This document shows, piece by piece, positions 41,173 through 52,156 of a stretch of DNA of 64,000 bases. Origin of the DNA: Psychrobacter jeotgali. GTDB taxonomy: Bacteria > Pseudomonadota > Gammaproteobacteria > Pseudomonadales > Moraxellaceae. The stretch lies in contig NZ_CAJHAF010000001.1 of assembly GCF_904846315.1 (NCBI RefSeq), positions 2,294,001 to 2,358,000 on the forward strand, given 5' to 3'. How positions within the stretch are numbered: the stretch's first letter is position 1; each line of letters begins with the position of its first letter. The position numbers and the translations under genes are program-made. The notes below the pieces were generated by a model. It made no database searches. It saw nothing but the letters and a program-made list of their open reading frames with translations, and was not told where the DNA came from.

Positions 41173-41463
41173 CTACTGATCATTTTTGATTTGTTCTAAT
41201 CGTTGACTCTCAGCTTGCTGTACTTGATTTACCTGAATGGTCGCCTCATCGATAATGGCTTTAGGCTGCTCCCCCAAAGATTGGCTGCTAGCATCAGCAC
41301 TGCTAGCCTTATTGGCTTCCGCATCGAGCGGCGTCTCAACTATTAAGCTACCATTAGCTATCAGAGCTCTATTTTGCTCATGACGACTGCTATTAACGAT
41401 ATTAAAGCCGATAAGTAGCACCATACTAATTAGTGCAAATACAATCAGATGTTTTAACTGCAT
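41173..41463 (-). CDS. Small membrane-anchored hypothetical protein (96 aa)
   Basis: One N-terminal membrane helix (about residues 5-24, LIVFALISMVLLIGFNIV) is followed by a polar, Ala/Ser/Gln-rich tail of about 70 residues. There is no lipobox, so it is probably anchored in the inner membrane with the tail in the periplasm. No family is recognised. It lies 88 bases downstream of the MscS gene in the same direction and may be cotranscribed with it. The ribosome-binding site is weak. Confidence 0.6.
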   Translation of the reverse strand: MQLKHLIVFALISMVLLIGFNIVNSSRHEQNRALIANGSLIVETPLDAEANKASSADASSQSLGEQPKAIIDEATIQVNQVQQAESQRLEQIKNDQ

Positions 41464-41551
41464 AACTCATGTCTCGTATATTTATGTTTAATGAACTCAT
41501 ATACGATTTACTGCATTATTTATGCCTGAATATTACCACTATTAATACGCA

Positions 41552-43264
41552 CTACTCTTGCGGACTGTTTTCATCTAATAAATCCGTTTCATCTGAGCCT
41601 TCTGCAATTTCTTGCTCGACTTTTTCCATAAGCTTGGCGTTAGGACGAGCGTCAAGTACTTCATCTGCATTACGACCCTGCAAAATATACTTAGCACGTG
41701 CTTTTGCTCTTCTTTTCTCTTCATCCTCAGGTCTGGTTTCATCACTAGGCTTTTTGTCAGTTTCTTCAGGTCTAGTAGGGGTTACGGTCATTTCCGCAGC
41801 CTCTTTAGCTATCCCTTCTTGTTTTTGTATATGTTCAAAAGCTTTTTCTAACTTTTCATTGAAACGTAAACGATAGATAGGTTCTGGCAAGCTAAAGCCC
41901 TCATTCTCTAAGGCATGCTTAGTCTCTCGAATGGCAATACTACGGGCTTTATAATAATCGGTGTCTGACTGATTGACCCATACCTGAAACTCAAGAATAA
42001 TATTAGAATCACCAACGTTGCTAATGACAGCAATAGCTTTGGGCTCGTCTAAAACAAAGTCTAAAGTATGAATGGCATCAATGCCTACTTTTATAGCTGC
42101 TAAAGGATCATCATTGGCATCAACACCCAGCTCAAAAGTAAAGCGACGCTCAGGGTTTTTAGTATAATTTAGAATTGTGCCTTTAAAGACCTCAGCATTA
42201 GGAATTCTTAGCTGATCACCATCTAGGGTCATTAAAATAGTCGCCCGTGAAGTCAGGCGTACCACAATGCCTTCTTTATCGTTTATGACAATATGATCGC
42301 GTGCACGAAAGGGCTGACGAATACTGAGCATCAAGGAGGCAATATAGTTCTCAATGGTATCTTTTACTGCAAAACCAACCGCAATACCTATTACCCCAGC
42401 ACCGCCAAGTAGCGTACCTAGAACCGTCTCCGCCCCTATGAGACTGAGCGCTAATATCAAGCCAAAGGTGATAAATATAACCTTGATAGTCTGCGCCAAA
42501 AGCTCAGCGACAAATGGATTGGGCGTCAAGCGTTGCCAAACTCTTTGGCGATTGGATAACCAACTACCAAACCAAGCCACAATACCAAAAACCACCAACC
42601 CCACCAATAATAAGGGTATAGCTTTCAGCAAACTTTTAAATTGGTTCTTTAAACCTTGGTAGACCGTTGAGACGTTATCCTGTACATCAAGGGTTCTATT
42701 AATCTTATCCTCAACGGTGACCACATCCGTCAATCGATTGGTTAAATTAATAGCTTGTTGCGCTTTTTTCTCATTGGGAGTCTCACCTGTTAGGGTGACT
42801 ACGCCCTGAGTCACACTAATATTGATCATCTCCAGACCTTCGATCTCAGAGAAAATACCGCTGATACGTTGACGGATATCGTTATCTTTTTGCAGCGTTG
42901 GTTTGGTCTCAATTTGGGAGTTGCCACTCTCTTCGCTACTGACGGCTGGCGTAGAGATAGTGGGAACGGTAGGACCGGTGGTTACCAGTCCGCGCTCCTC
43001 TTTAGTTTTTTTAACATTAATATCAGAGTCAGCAACTTCTGAATCGCCAGCTTCGGTACCAATAGCCGTACTATTCTCGCTACTATCGCCGTCAGTGCCA
43101 GCTCTTTGTACAACCGTTGCTGTGCTAGGATCAACCAATAGACCTGCACCATCGGGCAACTCTATAGCAGCAGATATCGGTAGACTGTAACTAAGACTTA
43201 ACAGCAGTATTTGACCGGATACCAGTAGCCGTCTAGGTACTAAACGATCAAAATATGCACTCAT
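41552..43264 (-). CDS. MscS-type mechanosensitive channel with N-terminal BON domain
   Basis: A predicted osmotic-release channel of the inner membrane, 570 aa. A signal peptide (VSGQILLLSLSYSLPISA) is followed by a disordered Thr/Glu/Ser-rich region, a BON domain (about 125-195, with ISVTQGVVTLTGETPNEKKAQQ), then TM helices and the MscS pore helix GTLLGGAGVIGIAVGFAVKD. The beta domain (VRLTSRATILMTLDGDQLRIPNAEV) and C-terminal cytoplasmic cap follow, with a charged tail. BON domains bind phospholipid or envelope surfaces, so the fusion probably tethers the channel to the periplasmic face. AAAGG precedes the second ATG, so that start was chosen over the one two codons earlier. Confidence 0.92.
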   Translation of the reverse strand: MSAYFDRLVPRRLLVSGQILLLSLSYSLPISAAIELPDGAGLLVDPSTATVVQRAGTDGDSSENSTAIGTEAGDSEVADSDINVKKTKEERGLVTTGPTVPTISTPAVSSEESGNSQIETKPTLQKDNDIRQRISGIFSEIEGLEMINISVTQGVVTLTGETPNEKKAQQAINLTNRLTDVVTVEDKINRTLDVQDNVSTVYQGLKNQFKSLLKAIPLLLVGLVVFGIVAWFGSWLSNRQRVWQRLTPNPFVAELLAQTIKVIFITFGLILALSLIGAETVLGTLLGGAGVIGIAVGFAVKDTIENYIASLMLSIRQPFRARDHIVINDKEGIVVRLTSRATILMTLDGDQLRIPNAEVFKGTILNYTKNPERRFTFELGVDANDDPLAAIKVGIDAIHTLDFVLDEPKAIAVISNVGDSNIILEFQVWVNQSDTDYYKARSIAIRETKHALENEGFSLPEPIYRLRFNEKLEKAFEHIQKQEGIAKEAAEMTVTPTRPEETDKKPSDETRPEDEEKRRAKARAKYILQGRNADEVLDARPNAKLMEKVEQEIAEGSDETDLLDENSPQE

Positions 43265-43342
43265 AGTCATCCTTTATATAGAGGTTACTCTTAGTGGCTT
43301 GCTGCTTTAAGCCGATTATCTAAGTGACTTAAATCATTTAAG

Positions 43343-44083
43343 CTATTTAAGATCTAAATAACTCTGAGCTTCACCAAGATCTAGCGTACCTTCATAGATG
43401 GCACGTCCCGTAATAATTCCTTCTAGGCAATCGCCGTAAGGCTTTAGCAGTTCGATATCTTGCATATCAGTGACGCCGCCAGAAGCAATAACGGGCAAAC
43501 CCCCTTCTCGTGCCAGATTTACTGTCTGTTCAACATTGACCCCTTCCATCATGCCATCACGGGCAATATCGGTATAAACGATAGAGGAGACCCCGACATC
43601 AGCAAAACGTTTGGCAAGCTCGGTCGCTTTGGTATCTGTAACATTTGCCCAACCATGGGTAGCTACCATACCGTCTTTGGCGTCGATACCAACGATGATG
43701 TGACCGGCAAACTCGCGGCAGGCTTCTGCAACGAATTTAGGGTCTTCAACGGCTTTGGTGCCGATAATAATGTAAGTGAGACCCGCAGTGATGTATTGCT
43801 CAATCGTTTGCATGTTGCGCACACCGCCGCCTAGCTGGATTGGTAACTTGGGATAGGCTTTAGCAATATCATGTACCACACGTTTATGCACAGGGACCCC
43901 ATCAAATGCGCCATTCAAATCTACCAAATGTAGCCGGCGAGCGCCTTCATTGACCCAGCGGGCTGCCATAGCAACAGGATCATCGGAGAAGACGGTATCA
44001 TCTTCCATACGTCCTTGTTTCAGACGCACACATTTGCCATCTTTCAGATCAATGGCTGGTATAATTACAGGCGCAGCGCACAT
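43343..44083 (-). CDS. hisA: ProFAR isomerase (histidine biosynthesis)
   Basis: HisA isomerises ProFAR to PRFAR in histidine synthesis. The 246-aa TIM barrel shows the catalytic Asp12 in [14 protein letters not shown] and Asp134 in VGIDAKDG, plus the phosphate-binding GGGVRN and ASGGV motifs. Length is typical. No other his gene is beside it within the window; hisH, hisF and others must lie elsewhere. Confidence 0.97.
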   Translation of the reverse strand: MCAAPVIIPAIDLKDGKCVRLKQGRMEDDTVFSDDPVAMAARWVNEGARRLHLVDLNGAFDGVPVHKRVVHDIAKAYPKLPIQLGGGVRNMQTIEQYITAGLTYIIIGTKAVEDPKFVAEACREFAGHIIVGIDAKDGMVATHGWANVTDTKATELAKRFADVGVSSIVYTDIARDGMMEGVNVEQTVNLAREGGLPVIASGGVTDMQDIELLKPYGDCLEGIITGRAIYEGTLDLGEAQSYLDLK

Positions 44084-44336
44084 ACTATATTCCTTATAAA
44101 AAATAACGCTAATAGCATTAATAATAGTCGGGTAGGGTTAGAAAGTAAAAAATAAAATAATATCGATTGCTATAAAAGAAAATAGCTTCAGCTATAAAGT
44201 CTATCAAAATATGAATAATAGTTTTGATTATCTCACAACGCTGCTAGTCTTAAAATGGGCCGTTTATAATTATAAGTATAACCATAAGTTTGGTTGGCTT
44301 GGATAAGGCTGACTTTAAATGGATTCAATTACTGGC
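44084..44336. other. Intergenic region between hisA and the nqr leader
   Basis: About 250 AT-rich bases, divergent promoters expected. No ORF or clear repeat seen. Confidence 0.35.
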
Positions 44337-44366
44337 TGGCAATTTTAGGTCAATTTAGCGTATAAT
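44337..44366 (+). promoter_or_regulatory. Candidate nqr promoter
   Basis: Consensus -10 TATAAT at 44361-44366 with a weak -35 TGGCAA (44337-44342) at 18-base spacing. Transcription would start near 44373, some 595 bases before nqrA and about 18 bases before the structured element. Confidence 0.5.
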
Positions 44367-44390
44367 CCTAGATATATTTGTACTTGTTTC

Positions 44391-44482
44391 TAGGAATGAA
44401 GCCTTGTGCATTAGTTTTTACCACTTATATTTTTTGTAGAGTAGTAAAAGCTAATGATAAACTAACATCGGTTCATTCCTAA
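44391..44482 (+). ncRNA. Structured leader element upstream of nqrABCDEF
   Basis: Two nested long stems with no ORF. The outer arm TAGGAATGAAGCC (44391-44403) pairs with GGTTCATTCCTA (44471-44482) with one bulged G. The inner arm CATTAGTTTTTAC (44409-44421) pairs with GTAAAAGCTAATG (44444-44456) with one G-U pair, enclosing a 22-base loop. It sits just after the candidate promoter and far upstream of nqrA. It could be a cis-regulatory leader or a separate small RNA. No known riboswitch family was recognised. Confidence 0.45.
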
Positions 44483-44967
44483 CTTATGTTGTGACAGTTT
44501 TCTATGGGTTTAATCATTAGATCATCTGCTTTAAGCGCTATTTTAAGATAGTCTTAATTAGACAATACTGCCACCATAAGTTTGTATGGTTATAAAAGTA
44601 TGATAAAACTTTTTTATACTACTGAACGTTGCTGGTTTGCACTTAAATCAGGAGCAGTTTTAACTATTATAAAAAGGTTATATCTATCATAAATCTAGGT
44701 AGCCGGTCGCCACTTTGGTAATTCGAGTAAAGTATTAACGTGTTGTTAAGGAGTCTAAGGTCAGCGTTGATATTTTTATTAGCAGTCAAGCTTAAGCGTA
44801 TTTTTCAAGGTACTTAATCCCATTGCCGTCATCAATAGTAAACATGCTACTGATGTCTGAGACTCTATTTTGGGACTGAGCGCTTTTTATTATCGTTAAT
44901 AGTAAAACTGCCGTTATACCAACAGGACGTCTGGTATCGTTTTGGACTATGGACTAAGTTTTCGCTT
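44483..44967 (+). other. Long untranslated region before nqrA
   Basis: About 485 AT-rich bases between the structured element and nqrA. No convincing ORF, terminator or additional RNA. Unusually long for an operon leader. Confidence 0.4.
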
Positions 44968-46317
44968 ATGATTACCATTAAAAAAGGTTTGGATTTGCCC
45001 ATCGCCGGTGAGCCCTCCCGCGAGATATCAGAACACAGACCCGCACAGGTGGCAATTGTTGGCTACGATTATGTAGGCATGAAACCTACAATGAATGTCA
45101 AAGAAGGTGACATCGTAGCAAAAGGCCAGCCCGTTTTTGAGGATAAAAAACGAGTTGGCGTTATTTATACTGCCCCTGCTGCTGGTAAAGTTATCGCTAT
45201 TAACCGTGGCGAACGGCGTGTTTTTGAAAGCCTTGTGATTGCGGTTGACCCCAATGGTGAAGAAGTAGAGTTTCAGCGCTACGACTCCCAGCAACTTGCT
45301 GACTTAGACTCTGAAGCGGTTGAAAACCAATTGGTTGCTTCGGGTGAATGGACGGCGTTTCGCACCCGCCCTTATAGCCGCTCTCCAGATCTAGGCTCTC
45401 GTCCGCACGCTATCTTTGTCACCGCTATGGACACCAATCCGCTAGCGTTTGACCCGATGCTGCTAATCAACGAACAATTGCAAGCGTTCAATGATGGCAT
45501 CACCGTCTTATCTACACTCAGCCCTAAGACCTTTGTTTGTCATCATGCTGATGCTAATCTATCGCCAGCGCCGCATACCGCAGCTGATAATGTGACTGAG
45601 TATCATACTTTTGCCGGCAAGCATCCAGCAGGTTTGGCAGGAACGCATATTCACTTTTTGCATCCTATTAGCCGCGGTGTAACGGTTTGGACGATTGGCT
45701 ATCAAGATGTGATTGCCATTGGTAAGCTATTTACTACTGGTCGTCTATATACCCGTCGTCTATTGAGCTTAGCGGGCCCTTCAGTCAAAAAGCCTCACCT
45801 AGTCGCCACTGAACGCGGCGCAGAGATTACGGCATTAACTAAAGGCGAGCTAATTGAAGGTGATAATCGGATCATTTCAGGCTCAGTACTTTCTGGTCGT
45901 AAGTTATTTACTAATGTGTCCTATCTTGGACGCTTTCATGATCAAGTCAGCTCCTTGCCTGAAGGCTACGAGCGTCCAGCCTTTCATTTCTTTAGCCCTG
46001 GTATGAACCGCTTTTCTAAACTGCCGATCTATATCTCGCAGTTCTTTAAGAAAAAGTATAACTTCACCACTAGTACTAACGGCTCACCTCGAGCGATGGT
46101 ACCTATTGGAGTTTATGAAGACGTTATGCCGCAGGACTATTTGCCTACGCAACTATTAAGGGCATTGATTGTCGAAGATATTCTTACGGCAGTAGATCTT
46201 GGGGTACTTGAGCTGGACGAAGAAGATTTAGCATTATGCACTTTCGTCTCTCCTGGTAAATATGAATACAGCGATATTTTGCGTGATAACTTGACGCGCA
46301 TTGAGCTGGAGGGCTAA
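44968..46317 (+). CDS. nqrA: Na+-translocating NADH:quinone reductase subunit A
   Basis: NqrA is the peripheral quinone-site subunit of the sodium-pumping NADH dehydrogenase. The 449-aa protein starts [16 protein letters not shown], the family's conserved N-terminus, and keeps [12 protein letters not shown], the [20 protein letters not shown] block and the C-terminal [11 protein letters not shown]. It opens the operon nqrABCDEF with 5 bases to nqrB. No strong Shine-Dalgarno precedes the ATG, and a long leader lies upstream. Confidence 0.97.
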   Translation: MITIKKGLDLPIAGEPSREISEHRPAQVAIVGYDYVGMKPTMNVKEGDIVAKGQPVFEDKKRVGVIYTAPAAGKVIAINRGERRVFESLVIAVDPNGEEVEFQRYDSQQLADLDSEAVENQLVASGEWTAFRTRPYSRSPDLGSRPHAIFVTAMDTNPLAFDPMLLINEQLQAFNDGITVLSTLSPKTFVCHHADANLSPAPHTAADNVTEYHTFAGKHPAGLAGTHIHFLHPISRGVTVWTIGYQDVIAIGKLFTTGRLYTRRLLSLAGPSVKKPHLVATERGAEITALTKGELIEGDNRIISGSVLSGRKLFTNVSYLGRFHDQVSSLPEGYERPAFHFFSPGMNRFSKLPIYISQFFKKKYNFTTSTNGSPRAMVPIGVYEDVMPQDYLPTQLLRALIVEDILTAVDLGVLELDEEDLALCTFVSPGKYEYSDILRDNLTRIELEG

Positions 46318-46322
46318 CCACG

Positions 46323-47558
46323 ATGAAATTTATTCACAACATATTCGATCGTATGGAGCCGTCCTTTACCAAGGGTGGCAAACACGAGAAATATTACGCC
46401 GTTTTTGAGATGTTTGACACTTTCTTTCGTCAACCGGGCTCAGCAACATTTACCTCATCGCATGTGCGTGACGGTGTTGACCTTAAGCGTATTATGATTA
46501 CCGTTTGGCTTTGTACTTTCCCAGCTATGTTTTGGGGTATGTACAACGTCGGTCATCAAGCGCTCACTGCCATTACCCAGCTTGGACTACAGCCTGAAGG
46601 GTGGCGCACTATCATTACCAGTATGGTAGGTTACAACCCTGATAGTATTTGGGCTAGCTTCGTCTACGGGGCCATGCAGTTTTTGCCCATATATATAGTG
46701 ACGTTCGCTGTAGGTATCTTATGTGAGATTATATTTGCCGTCGTCCGTGGGCATGAAGTGAACGAAGGTTTCTTTGTGACTTCGATACTGTATGCGCTGA
46801 TTATGCCGCCTGATATTCCTTTATGGCAAGTGGCTCTCGGTATTATCTTTGGGGTAGTTGTAGCCAAGGAAGTCTTCGGCGGTACAGGTAAAAACTTCTT
46901 GAACCCTGCCCTATCGGGTCGAGCATTCCTATACTTTGCTTATCCGGCTTATATGTCTGGCGATTCGGTCTGGACAGCGGTAGATGGGTTCTCAGGAGCA
47001 ACGCCGCTTGGTCTGGCAGCGCTGGGCGTGACACCAGATAAGTTCGTCGACGTTTATGGTCAAGCCATTACTTGGGGCGATGCTTTCTTTGGTAATATCC
47101 AAGGCAGTGTCGGTGAAGTATCAACGCTCGCTATTTTGATCGGGGCGGTGTTCTTATTATGGTCACGTATCGCTTCTTGGCGCATTATGGCCGGTTGTGT
47201 AATTGGTCTGATCATCACCTCACTCGTATTCAATATGATTGGCTCTGAAGATAACTTGATGATGAGCTTGCCATTTTACTGGCACTTAGTTATCGGTGGC
47301 TTCGCTTTCGGTACTGTCTTTATGGCTACTGATCCGGTTTCAGCTGCACATACTAATAAAGGTCGCTGGGCTTATGGTATCTTGATTGGCTTTATGACCG
47401 TCTTGATTCGTGTGGTCAACCCAGCCTTCCCAGAAGGTATTATGCTCGCCATTCTATTTGCCAACTTATTTGCCCCATTGTTTGACTATTTTGTCACCCA
47501 AGCAAATATCAAACGCCAAACAGCACGGAGGGTTCGCTATGTCCAAACCCAAAAGTAA
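46323..47558 (+). CDS. nqrB: Na+-NQR subunit B
   Basis: NqrB is a membrane subunit that carries covalent FMN and helps form the sodium path. About nine to ten hydrophobic helices are visible in 411 aa. The flavin attachment threonine is Thr227 in the SGAT motif ([10 protein letters not shown]), which ApbE modifies. The gene overlaps nqrC by 20 bases, so the two are translationally coupled. Confidence 0.97.
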   Translation: MKFIHNIFDRMEPSFTKGGKHEKYYAVFEMFDTFFRQPGSATFTSSHVRDGVDLKRIMITVWLCTFPAMFWGMYNVGHQALTAITQLGLQPEGWRTIITSMVGYNPDSIWASFVYGAMQFLPIYIVTFAVGILCEIIFAVVRGHEVNEGFFVTSILYALIMPPDIPLWQVALGIIFGVVVAKEVFGGTGKNFLNPALSGRAFLYFAYPAYMSGDSVWTAVDGFSGATPLGLAALGVTPDKFVDVYGQAITWGDAFFGNIQGSVGEVSTLAILIGAVFLLWSRIASWRIMAGCVIGLIITSLVFNMIGSEDNLMMSLPFYWHLVIGGFAFGTVFMATDPVSAAHTNKGRWAYGILIGFMTVLIRVVNPAFPEGIMLAILFANLFAPLFDYFVTQANIKRQTARRVRYVQTQK

Positions 47559-48447
47559 TAATATGACCACCATTAGTGTAGCGTTGACGCTATGCTTGGT
47601 GTGTTCCGTATTGGTCTCAGCGGTAGCGGTTGGTCTAAAACCAGCCCAAGTCGAAAACGCTAGAATTGACCGTAATAAAAACATTTTAGTTGCCGCCGGC
47701 ATGTATAACCCTGATTCAGATACTCCTGAAGATGTGGTAGAACGTTTCAAAGATTTTGAAGTTGAAATCGTCGACATGACCAAAGGCAGCTACTTAGATG
47801 ACGACGCTCTAAAAGCGGTTGGCATCCCCGATCGAAACGCTTACGATACTAGCCAAGCCACTAAAAATCAGGCGCTTAGCGAAGATTTAGGCAATAACGA
47901 TCCTGCAGGTATTGGCCGTAAACCTAAATACGCTAAAGTCTATGTCAAAAACGATGATGCCGGTCAACCTGAAATGGTGGTACTACCCATTCAAGGCTAT
48001 GGTCTATGGGGCACTATCTATGGCTTCTTAACGCTTGAGAGCGATATGAATACCATCAAAGGTATTAGCTTTTATGAGCATAAAGAAACCCCAGGTTTGG
48101 GTGCTCGTATCGAAGAGCCAGAGTGGCGTGCAAAATGGACAGGCATCGAGTCGTATGACGAAAACGGCAATGTCGCTACCGGTGTTACCAAAGCGGGTAA
48201 TCCTAAAGAGAATTGGGTCGACGGTATTAGCGGCGCTACATTGACTGGCCGCGGTGTCAGTAACATGATTCAGTTTTGGTTAGGCGATCAAGGTTATAAG
48301 CCTTATCTAGATGCTTTGCGTGAACAAAACGGTGCAAGCGTTGAAGATACAGCTACCCAAGCCCGTCAAATGCAGGATACAAACCAGACAAATCCCGTAA
48401 CCGAGCTGGCTGCCAGTGTAACCCCAGCAAACGGCAAGGAGGCATAA
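47539..48447 (+). CDS. nqrC: Na+-NQR subunit C
   Basis: NqrC carries the second covalent FMN on a periplasmic domain anchored by one N-terminal helix (residues about 12-33). The attachment site is Thr234 in [10 protein letters not shown]. At 302 aa the protein has a Gln/Thr-rich C-terminal extension. The chosen ATG has GGAGGG five to seven bases upstream and lies inside the end of nqrB; a longer upstream frame is a shadow of nqrB. It is followed by nqrD after one base. Confidence 0.96.
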   Translation: MSKPKSNNMTTISVALTLCLVCSVLVSAVAVGLKPAQVENARIDRNKNILVAAGMYNPDSDTPEDVVERFKDFEVEIVDMTKGSYLDDDALKAVGIPDRNAYDTSQATKNQALSEDLGNNDPAGIGRKPKYAKVYVKNDDAGQPEMVVLPIQGYGLWGTIYGFLTLESDMNTIKGISFYEHKETPGLGARIEEPEWRAKWTGIESYDENGNVATGVTKAGNPKENWVDGISGATLTGRGVSNMIQFWLGDQGYKPYLDALREQNGASVEDTATQARQMQDTNQTNPVTELAASVTPANGKEA

Positions 48448-48448
48448 C

Positions 48449-49120
48449 ATGGCTGACACTAAAACTATTTTAACCTCGCCAATCTTTGATAATAACCCTA
48501 TTGCGCTACAGATCCTAGGTATCTGTTCAGCATTAGCGGTAACCACTACCGTGTCCAATGCGTTGGTCATGTGTGTGGCACTAACCTTAGTAACGGCATT
48601 TTCAAGCTTCTTTATTTCTATCATCCGTAACAGAATTCCATCTAGTATTCGTATTATTGTACAGATGACGATTATTGCTTCCTTGGTTATCTTGGTCGAT
48701 CAGATCCTAAAAGCGGTCGCTTACGATGTGAGTAAAGGGCTATCGGTATTCGTTGGTTTGATTATTACCAACTGTATCGTTATGGGACGTGCTGAAGCAT
48801 TCGCTATGAGCAATCCACCGGTTCCAAGCTTTTTAGATGGTATTGGTAACGGTCTTGGCTATTCAGCAGTGCTGCTATTCGTAGCCACTATTCGTGAAAT
48901 CTTTGGTTCAGGCACTTGGCTTGGTCTTACGATATTACAGCCGGTTACTGACGGTGGTTGGTATCTACCAAATGGTCTATTATTATTGCCACCTTCAGCG
49001 TTCTTTATCATCGGTTTGTTTATTGCCATTATCCGTATTTGGAAACCTGAACAGGTGGAAGAAGCTGACTTCGTCATGAAGCCCCAGTCTAAAGGTATGG
49101 CACATGGAGGCGGTCACTAA
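48449..49120 (+). CDS. nqrD: Na+-NQR subunit D
   Basis: A 223-aa six-helix membrane subunit, related to NqrE and RnfA/E, that forms part of the Fe-containing electron path through the membrane. The conserved [20 protein letters not shown] and [13 protein letters not shown] blocks are present, the Cys in the latter being a conserved iron ligand. AAGGAGG precedes the ATG. It overlaps nqrE by one base. Confidence 0.96.
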   Translation: MADTKTILTSPIFDNNPIALQILGICSALAVTTTVSNALVMCVALTLVTAFSSFFISIIRNRIPSSIRIIVQMTIIASLVILVDQILKAVAYDVSKGLSVFVGLIITNCIVMGRAEAFAMSNPPVPSFLDGIGNGLGYSAVLLFVATIREIFGSGTWLGLTILQPVTDGGWYLPNGLLLLPPSAFFIIGLFIAIIRIWKPEQVEEADFVMKPQSKGMAHGGGH

Positions 49121-49728
49121 TGGGACATTATATTAGTTTATTTATTACCTCAGTCTTTATCGAGAACATGGCCTTGGCCTATTTCTTGGGTATGTGTACC
49201 TTTTTAGCCGTATCCAAAAAGGTCTCAACCGCTATTGGACTTGGGGTTGCTGTTGTGGTTGTGATGGGCATCACGGTTCCATTAAACAACTTACTATTTC
49301 AGTTCATTCTAAAAGATGGTGCGCTGGCTTGGGCAGGGTTCCCTGATATCGATTTAAGCTTCTTAGGTTTACTAAGTTACATTGCTTTAATCGCTGCTAC
49401 GGTACAGATTTTAGAGATGTTTTTGGATAAGTTTGTTCCGGCTCTATATAACGCCCTTGGGGTGTTCTTGCCACTGATTACCGTTAACTGTGCTATTTTG
49501 GGCGGTGTACTATTTATGGTTGAACGTGACTATAACTTTGGTGAGTCTGTGGTATATGGTGTTGGTGCAGGCTTTGGTTGGGCAATCGCTATTACCGCTT
49601 TGGCTGGTATTCGTGAAAAGCTTAAATACTCAGATATTCCAGCACCTCTACGTGGTCTTGGAATTACCTTTATTACCGTTGGTCTAATGTCGCTTGGCTT
49701 TATGTCGTTCGGTGGTATGTCAATTTAA
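49120..49728 (+). CDS. nqrE: Na+-NQR subunit E
   Basis: The 202-aa paralogue of NqrD with the same inverted membrane topology. [22 protein letters not shown] and [20 protein letters not shown] are hallmark segments, including the conserved Cys of the membrane Fe centre. One-base overlap with nqrD, then an 87-base gap with a hairpin before nqrF. Confidence 0.96.
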   Translation: MGHYISLFITSVFIENMALAYFLGMCTFLAVSKKVSTAIGLGVAVVVVMGITVPLNNLLFQFILKDGALAWAGFPDIDLSFLGLLSYIALIAATVQILEMFLDKFVPALYNALGVFLPLITVNCAILGGVLFMVERDYNFGESVVYGVGAGFGWAIAITALAGIREKLKYSDIPAPLRGLGITFITVGLMSLGFMSFGGMSI

Positions 49729-49748
49729 GCTATTTAATTCATTTATCT

Positions 49749-49793
49749 GGTAGGGGTTCGAAAAAGTGCAAAATTTTGCCGCGCACCCCTACC
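49749..49793 (+). repeat. Inverted repeat between nqrE and nqrF
   Basis: GGTAGGGGT (49749-49757) pairs with ACCCCTACC (49785-49793). There is no T-run after it, so it is more likely an mRNA-stability or processing hairpin within the operon than a terminator. Confidence 0.6.
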
Positions 49794-49815
49794 CCATAGA
49801 TTAAGGATAACTATC

Positions 49816-51051
49816 ATGGATTATGCTACGGCGATTGGCGGCGTTGCTATGTTTACCGTGATTATCATGAGCTTAGTTGCCATTATTTTGGCAGCACGCT
49901 CAAGATTAGTCAGCTCGGGTGACGTCACTATTCGTATTAATGAAGATCCTGAAAATGATGTGGTGACGCCAGCGGGCGGTAAACTGCTACAGACCCTTGC
50001 TAGTGAAGGTATATTCTTATCTTCAGCATGTGGCGGCGGTGGTACTTGTGGTCAGTGTACTTGTAAAGTGATTGAAGGCGGTGGTTCTATTTTACCTACC
50101 GAAGAAGGTCATTTTACTCAAGGTGAGATCCGCGACAATATGCGTCTTGCCTGTCAGGTTGCAGTTAAACAGGATATGGAAATTGAGATTGATCCTGAAT
50201 TCTTTGATGTACAAAAATGGGAATGTGAAGTTATCTCTAACGAGAACGTTGCTACCTTTATTAAAGAATTGGTGCTCAAGATTCCAGAGGGTGAAGCAGT
50301 TAACTTCCGCGCCGGTGGTTATGTACAGTTAGAAGCGCCGCCGCATGAAGTACACTATAAAGACTTCGATATCCCTGAAGAGTATCGTGAAGATTGGGAA
50401 ACCTTCGGTTTATTTGATCTGGTCTCAAAAGTAGACGAGGAAGTCATTCGTGCTTATTCGATGGCTAACTACCCAGAAGAAAAAGGTCTAATCAAGTTTA
50501 ATATTCGTATTGCTACACCGCCACCGCGCGGTCCTAAAGGCATACCACCGGGTCAGATGTCGTCATGGACGTTCAATCTAAAACCTGGCGATAAAGTCAC
50601 GGTATCAGGTCCTTATGGTGAGTTCTTTGCCAAAGACACCGATGCAGAGATGATATTCGTCGGCGGTGGTGCCGGTATGGCACCTATGCGCTCGCACATC
50701 TTTGACCAGCTCAAGCGTCTAAACTCAGATCGTAAGATTAGCTTTTGGTACGGTGCGCGCTCTATTCGTGAGATGTTCTACGTTGAAGATTATGACCAAC
50801 TCGAAGAAGAATTTGATAACTTTGAGTGGCATGTAGCCCTATCTGACCCCCTACCAGAAGATAACTGGGAAGGTCCGACTGGCTTTATTCATAATGTGCT
50901 ACTAGAGAATTACCTCAAAGACCATCCCAACCCAGAGGATTGTGAATACTACATGTGTGGGCCACCGATGATGAACGCGGCGGTGATCGACATGTTGCAC
51001 AGCCTAGGGGTTGAAGACGAAAACATTATGCTTGATGACTTTGGTGGTTAA
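49816..51051 (+). CDS. nqrF: Na+-NQR subunit F (NADH-oxidising flavoprotein)
   Basis: NqrF accepts electrons from NADH. One N-terminal membrane helix (about 8-27) is followed by a 2Fe-2S ferredoxin domain with Cys72, Cys78, Cys81 and Cys113, an FAD domain (RAYSMANYP) and an NADH domain ([22 protein letters not shown]), ending in the conserved LDDFGG. At 411 aa it has standard length. It is followed by a terminator-like hairpin, which ends the core nqr operon. Confidence 0.97.
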   Translation: MDYATAIGGVAMFTVIIMSLVAIILAARSRLVSSGDVTIRINEDPENDVVTPAGGKLLQTLASEGIFLSSACGGGGTCGQCTCKVIEGGGSILPTEEGHFTQGEIRDNMRLACQVAVKQDMEIEIDPEFFDVQKWECEVISNENVATFIKELVLKIPEGEAVNFRAGGYVQLEAPPHEVHYKDFDIPEEYREDWETFGLFDLVSKVDEEVIRAYSMANYPEEKGLIKFNIRIATPPPRGPKGIPPGQMSSWTFNLKPGDKVTVSGPYGEFFAKDTDAEMIFVGGGAGMAPMRSHIFDQLKRLNSDRKISFWYGARSIREMFYVEDYDQLEEEFDNFEWHVALSDPLPEDNWEGPTGFIHNVLLENYLKDHPNPEDCEYYMCGPPMMNAAVIDMLHSLGVEDENIMLDDFGG

Positions 51052-51121
51052 GCTTTGTTAAGCGTAATTGCTCAACTAAGTCTGAAGCAAATACGATAAC
51101 TTCGTTAATATATGATAAATT

Positions 51122-51148
51122 AAGAGTCTCAATTGAGGCTCTTTTTTT
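51122..51148 (+). terminator. nqr operon terminator
   Basis: AAGAGTCT (51122-51129) pairs with AGGCTCTT (51136-51143) around CAATTG, followed by a run of seven T. Confidence 0.8.
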
Positions 51149-51235
51149 ATGAGCTAGATTTAGTACAACCCGTATATTTTTACTATCATCATGGTTTAAA
51201 TGTTAACCGTTTTATTATTAAAGGAAAGGAATCCC

Positions 51236-52036
51236 ATGCAAACTAAAGTAAAAGATTTAACGATTTGGATAACAGGTGCTTCAAGTGGTCTTGGCGAAGC
51301 ATTATCGGTCGCCTTTGCCAAAAAAGGCGCCACAATTATCCTAAGTGGTCGAGATAAGGATAAGTTAGAGGCTGTCAAAAAGCGTTGCAAAAAATCCAAC
51401 AAGCATATCGTAGTGCCTTTCGATATCAGTAATGCTGCACAAACAGAACAGGCCTATCAAACTGCCAAATCTCAAGCAGGAAAAATAGATTGGCTGATTA
51501 ACAATGCTGGTGTCAGCCAGCGCTCACTGATTATGGACACTACTGAGGAAGTTGAACGCCAAATAATGGAGATAGATTACTTTGCGCAAACTCGTCTGAC
51601 CAGACTGGTATTACCCGATATGATTAGTCAAGGCGGCGGCAAGATAGTCATGGTATCGAGCGTTGCTGGCTTATTAGGTACGCAGTATCGGGGCGCTTAT
51701 AGCGCAGCTAAAGCCGCTATTCACATGTGGGCTAACAGTCTACGAGCTGAATTACATGATCAAGGGATAGCAGTAGCAACGGTTTTCCCAGGATTCATCC
51801 AAACCAATATCTCTATCAATGCCTTGACCGGAGATGGTAGTGCGCAAGGCACCATGGATGAGGCGACCAATAAAGGGTTGACCGCTAGCGCCTTTGCTAA
51901 ACAGGTTAGCCAAGCCTTAATAAAAGGTGAAGAATATATTATTGCCGCCGGTACTAAAGAAAAAATGGCCGCAACAATTAATCGAGTATCACCGCCAAGA
52001 CTGTATAAGCTCATCCGTAAATCCCAAGTAAAATAA
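51236..52036 (+). CDS. Classical short-chain dehydrogenase/reductase
   Basis: A 266-aa SDR with all classical motifs: TGASSGLG (13-20), NNAG (89-92), catalytic Ser142, and Tyr155 with Lys159 in YSAAK. The C-terminus is basic (LIRKSQVK). The type resembles dehydrogenase/reductase DHRS7-like enzymes, which act on lipids or steroids; the substrate is unknown. AAAGGAAAGGA precedes the ATG. Its own start lies after the nqr terminator, so it may have an independent promoter. Contrast with the degenerate SDR at 13755. Confidence 0.9.
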   Translation: MQTKVKDLTIWITGASSGLGEALSVAFAKKGATIILSGRDKDKLEAVKKRCKKSNKHIVVPFDISNAAQTEQAYQTAKSQAGKIDWLINNAGVSQRSLIMDTTEEVERQIMEIDYFAQTRLTRLVLPDMISQGGGKIVMVSSVAGLLGTQYRGAYSAAKAAIHMWANSLRAELHDQGIAVATVFPGFIQTNISINALTGDGSAQGTMDEATNKGLTASAFAKQVSQALIKGEEYIIAAGTKEKMAATINRVSPPRLYKLIRKSQVK

Positions 52037-52156
52037 GCTTAATCATCAGGTCGTATCTAGCTTATTACCATGATTATTGGAGTTACTAGGGCTAAGGGGT
52101 GTAGAATGGGTCACTGTTATTTTCTCCCTTTAACCCTACGCTATACCAAAAATCTT

